This document shows positions 7,546 to 15,410 of a stretch of DNA of 64,000 nt, piece after piece. The position numbers and the translations under genes are program-made. Location of the stretch: positions 1 to 64,000 of the forward strand of contig CAOKFI010000007.1 in assembly GCA_948467675.1 (NCBI GenBank), in the 5' to 3' direction. The notes beneath the pieces are model-generated. The model saw only the letters and a list, made by a program, of their open reading frames with translations, was not told the origin of the DNA and searched no databases. Position 1 is the stretch's first letter; each line of letters begins with the position of its first letter. This stretch comes from an uncultured Porphyromonadaceae bacterium (lineage in GTDB: Bacteria > Bacteroidota > Bacteroidia > Bacteroidales > Muribaculaceae).

Positions 7546-10419
7546 TTATTTCTTCAAACGCTGGTCTATCATCTCGAATATGTCAGCTTCCGATCCCGGA
7601 TAGTTAGATCGCAGATTGCGCAGATATTCGTCGGCTTCGAAAGTGTTTCCTTCCGCGCGGAGTATGTCGCTCAGCAGTATGAATCCGCGTGCGAGCCAGT
7701 AGGCGTGCGGCGGATCAGCATCAATAAAATCATTGACAACCTGCTTGGCCTTGTCGGTCTGGCCGGCATTGAAATAGCTGTCGGCAAGAGCCACAGCGCT
7801 TCTCGCACCGTACATGTCGGCCGGAGCAGACGCGAGCGCGGCCCATTCAGTTCTGGCATCGGCGGTGCGTCCTGTGGCATTGTAGGCGGCAGCGCGGGCG
7901 TATCTCACCTCCGGCGCATAGCTGTTTCCGGCAGTCGACGATGCCATAAGCCGGTCGGCGGCGGATATTACGGCCTCGTTGTCGCCGAGATCGCGGCCTG
8001 TGCGTACGATACCGAGCAAAGCGGCTGTAAGGGTCATGGGGCCCGATGCACGCTGTTCGAGCTGGCTGTAGCTGCGTGCCGCCAGTTCGGTACGTCCGGT
8101 GGAATATTCTATATCGGCCTTCATGGCGAGGGCGTCCTCGGCCTCGGCTGCATGCGGATAACCTGAGGTCAGCTCGTCAAGCAGTTTCAGCGCCTTTTCC
8201 TGATCTTTAGCGGCCACGGCCTGTTTCCAGAGCGACTGGGCGGCAAGAGCCGACCGCTCCGATTCGGCAATCTGCGGGGCGGAAGGAACCGAACGCAGGA
8301 ACCTGTCGAGTTCGTCGATGCGTCCCTGTTCGGCATACAGCGCTTTCAGGTCGTCGACAGCAATCGCGGCTTCGTCGGATGTGGGATAGTCGGTTATTAT
8401 GGTGCGGTAAGTCTCGACAGCGCGTGTGGCATCGGAACTGTTGCGGTATGTACCGGCAAGCTGGAGCATGGCGTTGCGGCCCTGTGATGTCGACGGATAC
8501 AGCTCTATGACGTCGCGGTAGGCATCGATGGCCTGCTGTGTATCGTGCAGCGCCACGTATGTCTGGGCTTTTTCAAGCAGAGCTTCTGCTGCCAGGCTCG
8601 ATTTAGGGAAACGCGCCACCATATCGTTAAGTCCGGACAGTTTTCCACGGTAGTCGCGTGTGTGTCCGAGCATCATTGCTTTCTGGAACAGCGCATAGTC
8701 GCCTGTCGAGGGCGAAGCCTCGTAGGCGCGGTTATAGAATATTCCGGCATCGCCGAACCGGCTTTCGTAATAATACGTGTCGGCTATACGGTTGTAGGCG
8801 TCGGCACGGAGCGGCTCATCGTCGCCTGCGGCAGAGGCTACAACGGTGAATCTGTCGCGGGCTGTATCGTATTTCTTGAGTGCGAGCAGCGAGTAGGCTT
8901 CGCCGTAGAGACCGAGAGTGCGGTTCACATCATTGCGCGGAGCCTTGTCGAGATACGATCGGTAAGCCTTCGATGCCGCCGCATAGTCGCCGAGACGGTA
9001 CAGGCAGTCGGCACGCCACAGGCGTGTCTGCAACGCGATCTCCGGCGAACAGGACGCGAGTTTCAGCGAGGCATCGAACCGGTCGAGGGCTTTGCGGTAT
9101 TGGCCGGTGGCGAAATCGTGTGTGCCGAGCATGAAAAGCACTCTCTGCTTTGCTGCGAATATGCGGGCCGAGGGGTTCTTGACGCGCTCTATGTTTTCGA
9201 GAGCCGCGGTATAGTTGTTGTCGGTCATATATCCGTCGACTATATACTGTCGCACCTCGTCGGCATAGCGGCTCGACGGGTATCTCCTCAGGAAATCCTC
9301 GAAGATCCGCACCGATGATCCGAACGGTACGCGTCCGCCGGCAGAACGTGCCACCGCATAGTTGTAGAACGCAGTCTCCGACACCTGCGGATCGCAGTCC
9401 ATGCGTGTCGCCTTGTCGAGGCTCATTATGGCAGCGTCGTAGTTACCCTGCTTCAGATAGGCCTGTCCTACGATCAGACTGGCGCTCTGTCCCAGGGCTC
9501 CGTCTTCGCCAGTGACGTGGCCGAGACGCTGTATGGCGGCATTGTAGTCGCCGTTGCGGTAGTCGGCCAGGCCGAGCAGGTAGAGGGCGGATGGCAGCGG
9601 GCTGTCGGTTTCGGACAGATATCGGCGCAGATAAGCGAGCGCGGAATCCTCGTCGCCGAGATTCCAGAGCGATTCGCCGGCAATGCGCGCGGCCTCGGCG
9701 CGGTACTGGAGATCGACGTCGGCATCGACGATCGGCCGGGCTTCGGAGAGCGCCTTGTTCCAGTCGCCTTTCACGTAATAGATCTGTGCCAGATAATAAC
9801 CTGCCATATTGCCCGGAGCGGTATTGCGGTCTACATTCTGCAACAGTTCGAGAGCACGGGTATAGTCACGGTCGGTATATGCTATGTAGCCCTGATAGAA
9901 ACGGGCGGCGTTTCCGTAGCGTCCGGTGGAGGCCAGACGGTCGAATCCAGGGAGTGCCTTGTCGGCGTCGCCCATCATCATGAGACAGTATGACCGGCGG
10001 TAGGTGAGATCCTCGGCGGCATCGAGGTCGAGGGCATCGGCATCGACGGTGTCGAATATACGCAGCGCCTCGTCGATATGTCCCTGATGGAAAGCGACGG
10101 TGCCGAGCCCAAGCGTGGCCAGCGAACGCCGCGGAGACTGGGGATAGGCATTCAGAAACGCTTCAAGCAGAGCCGAAGCATCGGGATCGCCGGCTTTCAT
10201 GGCAGCATCGGCCCGCAGCCACGCCGCATATTCGGCTTCAGCAGGTGTAGGATTCAGGCGCATGGCCTGTTCCGCCTGGTCGATGCAGCCGCGGTAGTTT
10301 CCATCGGCAGACATCGCACCGGCACGTGTCAGATAGCCAGCGGCACCGGCGGAGTTGATCTGTGCCGCAGCGGGAACGGAAGCAGCGGCGATGGCGATTA
10401 TAATCGGATAGATTTTCAT
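7546..10419 (-). CDS. Secreted tetratricopeptide-repeat protein
   Basis: This 957-residue protein begins with a signal peptide (MKIYPIIIAIAAASVPAAAQ). Nearly the whole length is made of TPR-like helical pairs, for example GNYRGCIDQAEQAMRLNP, GDYNAAIQRLGHV and RFGDAGIFYNRAYEASP. TPR proteins of this kind are periplasmic scaffolds, as in BamD- and YbgF/CpoB-like proteins. It is the first gene of the minus-strand run that continues with the barrel protein. A TACCTTTG box on the minus strand at 10446-10453 lies about 20 nt upstream of the start. Specific function unknown. Confidence 0.85.
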   Translation of the reverse strand: MKIYPIIIAIAAASVPAAAQINSAGAAGYLTRAGAMSADGNYRGCIDQAEQAMRLNPTPAEAEYAAWLRADAAMKAGDPDASALLEAFLNAYPQSPRRSLATLGLGTVAFHQGHIDEALRIFDTVDADALDLDAAEDLTYRRSYCLMMMGDADKALPGFDRLASTGRYGNAARFYQGYIAYTDRDYTRALELLQNVDRNTAPGNMAGYYLAQIYYVKGDWNKALSEARPIVDADVDLQYRAEAARIAGESLWNLGDEDSALAYLRRYLSETDSPLPSALYLLGLADYRNGDYNAAIQRLGHVTGEDGALGQSASLIVGQAYLKQGNYDAAIMSLDKATRMDCDPQVSETAFYNYAVARSAGGRVPFGSSVRIFEDFLRRYPSSRYADEVRQYIVDGYMTDNNYTAALENIERVKNPSARIFAAKQRVLFMLGTHDFATGQYRKALDRFDASLKLASCSPEIALQTRLWRADCLYRLGDYAAASKAYRSYLDKAPRNDVNRTLGLYGEAYSLLALKKYDTARDRFTVVASAAGDDEPLRADAYNRIADTYYYESRFGDAGIFYNRAYEASPSTGDYALFQKAMMLGHTRDYRGKLSGLNDMVARFPKSSLAAEALLEKAQTYVALHDTQQAIDAYRDVIELYPSTSQGRNAMLQLAGTYRNSSDATRAVETYRTIITDYPTSDEAAIAVDDLKALYAEQGRIDELDRFLRSVPSAPQIAESERSALAAQSLWKQAVAAKDQEKALKLLDELTSGYPHAAEAEDALAMKADIEYSTGRTELAARSYSQLEQRASGPMTLTAALLGIVRTGRDLGDNEAVISAADRLMASSTAGNSYAPEVRYARAAAYNATGRTADARTEWAALASAPADMYGARSAVALADSYFNAGQTDKAKQVVNDFIDADPPHAYWLARGFILLSDILRAEGNTFEADEYLRNLRSNYPGSEADIFEMIDQRLKK

Positions 10420-10922
10420 ATTTTATTCATGTCGTTACCAATCTACAAAGGTAATGAAAAAACGTACATATCCGTCGCCGATTCCGATTATACTCCGCCA
10501 TACGCGCCTGTTGATGTTCCAATACTGTTAAAAATAGCTAACCGGAATACACGCATTACATTCTATTTGTAATTTTACAGCTGCAAAGCTGCAGCGCCGC
10601 ATTCACGGTGGCAGCTGGGGAAGTTACATTATCTTGGCAATACGTCCGATAGAGACGACCGGTCTTTAACGGAGGTAAATAATGGGACGGCTCTCTTCCC
10701 CTTGAGAAACCAATTACATATCATCTGCGTCCCGTCTTGCAGAATCTAAATGCCATGCAGTCATTCGGTGATTGCATGCCGATTTTGATTCTATGCAAGG
10801 AGTACAATCGTATAAATCCGTTTTCTTCCTATTGTCCTGTTTCCGGAACCGGAGACCGGTTCTATCTGTGTCTGTCCGTGCCGGATATAATCTGCTCATA
10901 AACTAAAAAACATAAATACATA
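10420..10922. other. Divergent intergenic region (503 bp)
   Basis: It holds the minus-strand promoter box at 10446-10453 and, further right, no intact gene. A short AGCTGCAAAGCTGCAG self-complementary stretch lies at about 10580-10595. The region just before the leucine-rich-repeat gene is AT-rich, but I find no clear TAnnTTTG box there. A 61-codon minus-strand frame inside it shows nothing protein-like. Confidence 0.5.
10446..10453 (-). promoter_or_regulatory. Putative -7 box TACCTTTG for the TPR/barrel/upp run
   Basis: On the plus strand this reads CAAAGGTA. The expected transcription start is about 20 nt from the TPR protein's ATG at 10419. No clear -33 element. Confidence 0.5.
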
Positions 10923-13505
10923 ATGAATCCATTATCACTCAATCATCCGACAGACTGCCAGCAGAAAGCATTCTCAGCCCTGCGTGCCACCATACTTATT
11001 CTGTGTGCCTGCACAGCGTTTGCAGTCTCGGCCAAGGAGTTTTACGAAGGCAATCTCAAGTTCAGGACGTCAGGACGCAATGCCATCGTGATCGGATACA
11101 CTTACGCCAAAAGCATCACAATTCCCGCAACAGTAGACAAAGATTATTATACCGTCACCGGGATAGCCCCGGAAGCGTTCAAAAACTGCACGGCGGGAAC
11201 AATAACCATTCCCTACACAATAAGGAGCATAGGCAACAATGCTTTCGAAGGATGCAGCAATCTTAAAACCATCACCATACCGGCATCAGTGGAATCGCTG
11301 GGGACAGAACGTTTGTTTTATGGATGCAACGCTCTTGAAAATGTCGTTTTCAGGTGTAATGTGCCGGAGATCGGCGAATACATGTTTGGACGTTGCTATT
11401 CAATGAAATCGATATCGATATCGCCACGCACCACAAGTATCGGCCACAGGGCATTCTACGAATGTACTGCCCTGGAGGAAATCGACATCCCCGATGGCGT
11501 GTTGTCCATAGACACGGAAGCATTCTCTTATTGTTCGGCTCTGACCAAGGCCTCTATTAGCCAGTCCGTCAAAACAATAGGTTCTTACATATTCTCACAG
11601 ACGCCCCTTAAAGAGCTGTATTACGACGCAGCCGACTGCAACGTGCCCACTGACAATATTCCTTTACCCGCAACTCTGGAGAGCGTTACCATAGGCGAGA
11701 ACGTCAATACCATACCAGAGCAGATGTTTTATCGCTGCAACGTGACAAACATCCTAATACCCGACAACGTCAAAAAGATCGGCAAAAAGGCATTTTCTGA
11801 GTGCCGGGCTCTCCGTGAATTGACCATCGGCCGTGGCGTGGAGGAAGTCGGTGTCAATGCCTTCTACTATTGTGACGCCTTGACGAATGTATATTTCAAT
11901 GCAGAAAACTGCACTGTCTTCGGTGACAATAACACGTCTTACATAGGCGATGCAGTCTTTTCCACTGCCGAAAATGTGACTTTCGGCGAAGGAGTCAGAA
12001 CCATCCCCCCAAAATGCTTTATTGGGTGCATGAATCTCAAATCCGTGCGGATGTCCAATTCGGTAACAGAAATCGGAGAACAGGCATTTTATGATTGCCC
12101 GGATCTTGCCGAGTTGAACCTAAGCTCTTCGCTGAAGACGATAGGGTATAGTGCCTTTCAACGAAACTACGCATTGACCTCGGTGACGATCCCCGAAAGT
12201 GTCGAGAAAATCGACTCTGAAGCTTTCAGCGAATGCACATCACTGAATGATGTCTGCTTTAACGCAATAAATTGTACGGATTGCGGCAGCAGTTATAATC
12301 CGACATTCGGATCTGCTATTAAAACCCTGACAATCGGGCCAAAGGTCAAAACTCTGGATTTCTATGCGTTTCATTGCAACAAGATCGACGAACTCCGTTA
12401 CAATGCGGAGCATCTCAAAACGAATAATTTAACACTATTAGGCAAAGATATCTACATAAAGACGATAGACCGTGTAATAATCGGAGAGAATGTCCGCTAT
12501 CTTCCGAAGGATTTCCTATGGGGTTGCCAAACTGTCAACGAGCTGCACTACAACGCCACAGACTGCACCATGGCTGATTATTCATCAGACAGCAGGTGCG
12601 CCTCATTCGGTAAATACCCCAAGACATTGGTTCACGCCTTTATCGGCGACAATGTGACCTCGATACCCGATTATATGTTTGTCGAATCGAAAGGTCTTCG
12701 GGCGGTCACGATCGGGGCTTCCGTCGAGAATGTGGGGGATATGGCTTTCGCCGGATGTACCAATCTCCAGGAGATTGGTTTCAAAGGTAGTCCTACCCAA
12801 TTCGGAATCTATGTATTCAACTGTAAATCCATCACTACGGTCAACATACCCAATGCCAATGACTGGGCTGTGGCTCCCATAGGTACAAGCCCATTCATCC
12901 ATAATTACGCCTCTCTTTTGGTTTCAGGGGTAAAAATCAACAATCTGGAGATATATCACCCCGGCAAAACGATCAATACTTTTTACAATGGAGTCGATGT
13001 AGAGAATCTGCGTGTTACGGCCAGAGAACTGCCGGCATACGCATTCGACAAGAGCCGTATCAAAGCATTGTGTCTTGATATCGAAAACATCGGCGCTTGG
13101 GCGTTCAACGAGTGCACCAATCTTTCCGAGGTATATTCGATGACACCGGAACCGCCCTCGGCAACACACACTCCTGAGTATGTATTCCACTCAAAATGCT
13201 ACGAAGAAGGCACTTTGTACGTACCTTACGGCTGTACCTCCAAGTACAGGAATGCACAATGCTGGAATATGTTCAAAAATATCGTAGAAACAGATTTCGC
13301 CGGCATAGACGACAAGTTCAAAGGCGACAACTCCTCCGACTTTGCCGGTGTTGAGTCTGTAACAACCGATACCGATGACTCCGGCTCTGAAGTGCGCGTC
13401 TACAATCTACGAGGCATGATGGTAGGAAATTCGATTGAAGGGCTCGTTCCGGGCATATACATTGTCAGGAAAGGTCATAAAGTATCCAAACTGTGGGTAA
13501 AATAA
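10923..13505 (+). CDS. BspA-like leucine-rich-repeat surface protein
   Basis: This 860-residue protein has an N-terminal signal region (hydrophobic core LRATILILCACTAFAVSA, about residues 22-39). It is followed by many Treponema/BspA-type LRR units of about 23 residues, such as IGNNAFEGCSNLKTITIPASV and IGEQAFYDCPDLAELNLS. The last 40 residues (VRVYNLRGMMVGNS..LVPGIYIVRKGHKVSKLWVK) resemble the short C-terminal tails of Bacteroidota secreted proteins related to type IX sorting domains. BspA-type repeats are known adhesins or ligand-binding surface proteins in other species. The gene stands alone, is lower in GC than its neighbours, and its frame closes just before the convergent terminase gene. 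Confidence 0.85.
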   Translation: MNPLSLNHPTDCQQKAFSALRATILILCACTAFAVSAKEFYEGNLKFRTSGRNAIVIGYTYAKSITIPATVDKDYYTVTGIAPEAFKNCTAGTITIPYTIRSIGNNAFEGCSNLKTITIPASVESLGTERLFYGCNALENVVFRCNVPEIGEYMFGRCYSMKSISISPRTTSIGHRAFYECTALEEIDIPDGVLSIDTEAFSYCSALTKASISQSVKTIGSYIFSQTPLKELYYDAADCNVPTDNIPLPATLESVTIGENVNTIPEQMFYRCNVTNILIPDNVKKIGKKAFSECRALRELTIGRGVEEVGVNAFYYCDALTNVYFNAENCTVFGDNNTSYIGDAVFSTAENVTFGEGVRTIPPKCFIGCMNLKSVRMSNSVTEIGEQAFYDCPDLAELNLSSSLKTIGYSAFQRNYALTSVTIPESVEKIDSEAFSECTSLNDVCFNAINCTDCGSSYNPTFGSAIKTLTIGPKVKTLDFYAFHCNKIDELRYNAEHLKTNNLTLLGKDIYIKTIDRVIIGENVRYLPKDFLWGCQTVNELHYNATDCTMADYSSDSRCASFGKYPKTLVHAFIGDNVTSIPDYMFVESKGLRAVTIGASVENVGDMAFAGCTNLQEIGFKGSPTQFGIYVFNCKSITTVNIPNANDWAVAPIGTSPFIHNYASLLVSGVKINNLEIYHPGKTINTFYNGVDVENLRVTARELPAYAFDKSRIKALCLDIENIGAWAFNECTNLSEVYSMTPEPPSATHTPEYVFHSKCYEEGTLYVPYGCTSKYRNAQCWNMFKNIVETDFAGIDDKFKGDNSSDFAGVESVTTDTDDSGSEVRVYNLRGMMVGNSIEGLVPGIYIVRKGHKVSKLWVK

Positions 13506-13526
13506 GCAACCCGGTATCTTTTACCC
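13495..13526. terminator. Possible convergent terminator between the LRR and terminase genes
   Basis: GGGTAAAA at 13495-13502 is the exact complement of TTTTACCC at 13519-13526, around a 16-nt loop. It spans the stop codons of both convergent genes. There is no long T-tract, so confidence is low. Confidence 0.3.
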
Positions 13527-15410
13527 AGTATTCCAGAGGCATGGATGCGGGCGCAGCAGCGGGGTGACATCGGCATCGGAACGCCGCGGCATGTAAGATA
13601 TCACGCACAGAGCTATGGCGCGGGTCATCAGCACATCGTCGTGGTGTCCCGGAGCAGCCTCGAAACCACCTGATCGCGTATGGCGGTAGGTGATCATCTC
13701 GTTGCATGCGGTATGGGATCTCTCCACATAGGCGCTGTCGCGCACAGCGGCTATGAGTTCATTGACAGCCATTGTCTTTGTGGCGCGGTTGGTATGGAAT
13801 CCGATACGCGATTCCGTCTGACCTGCCGCCGAGTCCGGAACTGTGCGCAGGTACATGTTGGGATAGTGTGAGTTCAGCTGGCCGAGTATGTAGGTGCCAT
13901 GCACACCGTAGGCGTCGGATGTCTCAAGAGTGTTGCTCTCCACCACGAGCAGGGCGCCGCAATACCATTGCGCTATCGTAGCACTTTTCCATGCCAGCAG
14001 ATCATGGTCGATATGGCCGCGCCATTGCGCCACGACTTCGGGAACCGGCGCAAGCGTATCGATCACGGCTATCACCGACCAGTCGGACGATGCCGACCGC
14101 CCTCCGACATCGACCGTCACCACATAACGATCGGCCACACAGCCATCGGTCTGTGGCGGCGACCATACCTGCAGGTCTCCTGACGTATCGTGGCGGAACT
14201 CGATATCGCGCAGAGCGCCGGGGCCACGCTGCGCGGCAGCCTTCAGCTCGCCGGTCATGGCAGGAGGGCGGCATCCGGCTCGAAGATGCTCGACACGCGA
14301 TGCCTCGAACACGCTGCTGCCGGTATTGGCGAAGGCCTCTACGTCGGTCGACGGATATTCGGCCATCATAGTGGCATGCGAAGGGTATTCGCGGCGTTTG
14401 TTGTGGTACCAGCATATCTGTTCGAGAGTGAGCCCCTGCTCCCACAGGGCATGCTCGTAGCCGTCCATGCTCTCCCACAAGGCCGCAGGATCGCTTACCT
14501 GCTCGGAATATATCTCGATCTCATGCCATGGGACAAACACCGGAGTCTTGTCGGAACCATCGCCGGATGACGCGCGCAACCACTCTGTATGGAAAAAGTT
14601 GCCGACACCGTTGGCTGTCGACTCCATGACTATGAGCGAACAGGGTATGCGCATTACCGATCCGCAGATGGCGCGGATGAAACCCTCGGGGGAACGTGTG
14701 GCGGTATCGCTCCAGAAAGCCACTTCTGAAAGGTGTGCCATGGAGTAGTCGGCACCGCGCACCGCCTCCTGGTTCTCGGACGATCCCACCGTCACACGGC
14801 AGTCGCGTCCCGCTATCAGACGCGTGTTGACCGAACGCTCGAAGGCACCGAACTTAGGAGGCTCCTCCCCTTCCCACAGCGCATCGGGATACGAAGCGAG
14901 CATGCGTGTGTACATGCCGCGTATGTTGGCCGCAGTGTCCTTGACATGGGCGCATATCAGCGAATGCCATCCGCGCCGGTGCACACTCTGTATCCAGGCC
15001 ATATACATCTGAACGAGCGTAGATCCGCCCCACTGACGCGCTTTCAGCATGATCAGCCTCAACGGCTGGCCGGCAATGCGCTGGCTCTCGAGCACGGCCG
15101 CCACTCTCCGCTGCGGACGGTTCAGCCGGAAAGGGATCTCGCACCCCGACACTTTGTCCTTGATCCGTACGCATGTCACCGCCCAGTATTCGAAATCGTG
15201 CCGGCACCGCAGCCTCTGCCACGAGACGAGATCGGTAGCCACGGCATATTGCGGATCGTCGAGCATTTCAGCGGGAAGATATGCCTGTGGAATATCGCCG
15301 TGTGGCGGAGTGAAGATGCGCGTACCTATGCAGCCCAGGCCTGTGACAGGATCGTATGACGTAGCCAGAAGCGCATTCCGGCGTATGTTTTCACTTATGA
15401 TTTCTTTCAT
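13521..15410 (-). CDS. Phage-type terminase large subunit (orphan)
   Basis: From the preferred start MKEIISENIRRN (ATG at 15408-15410) the protein has 629 residues; an upstream in-frame Met at 15494 would add 28 unlikely ones. The ATPase half shows a Walker A-like LKARQWGGST and a Walker B-like LIVMESTANG. The C-terminal RNase H-like nuclease keeps its acidic residues in VVTVDVGGRS..DWSVIAVID, LLVVESNT and GHHDDVLMT. All catalytic parts of a DNA-packaging motor therefore look intact. No portal, capsid, small terminase, integrase or lysis gene is nearby. Its start overlaps the end of the 849-residue upstream gene by 20 bp, so the two form one unit. Confidence 0.85.
   Translation of the reverse strand: MKEIISENIRRNALLATSYDPVTGLGCIGTRIFTPPHGDIPQAYLPAEMLDDPQYAVATDLVSWQRLRCRHDFEYWAVTCVRIKDKVSGCEIPFRLNRPQRRVAAVLESQRIAGQPLRLIMLKARQWGGSTLVQMYMAWIQSVHRRGWHSLICAHVKDTAANIRGMYTRMLASYPDALWEGEEPPKFGAFERSVNTRLIAGRDCRVTVGSSENQEAVRGADYSMAHLSEVAFWSDTATRSPEGFIRAICGSVMRIPCSLIVMESTANGVGNFFHTEWLRASSGDGSDKTPVFVPWHEIEIYSEQVSDPAALWESMDGYEHALWEQGLTLEQICWYHNKRREYPSHATMMAEYPSTDVEAFANTGSSVFEASRVEHLRAGCRPPAMTGELKAAAQRGPGALRDIEFRHDTSGDLQVWSPPQTDGCVADRYVVTVDVGGRSASSDWSVIAVIDTLAPVPEVVAQWRGHIDHDLLAWKSATIAQWYCGALLVVESNTLETSDAYGVHGTYILGQLNSHYPNMYLRTVPDSAAGQTESRIGFHTNRATKTMAVNELIAAVRDSAYVERSHTACNEMITYRHTRSGGFEAAPGHHDDVLMTRAIALCVISYMPRRSDADVTPLLRPHPCLWNTG

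Noticed and set aside
10714-10899. 61-codon minus-strand frame in the gap before the LRR gene
   Set aside because: No start context, no homology and poor codon use.
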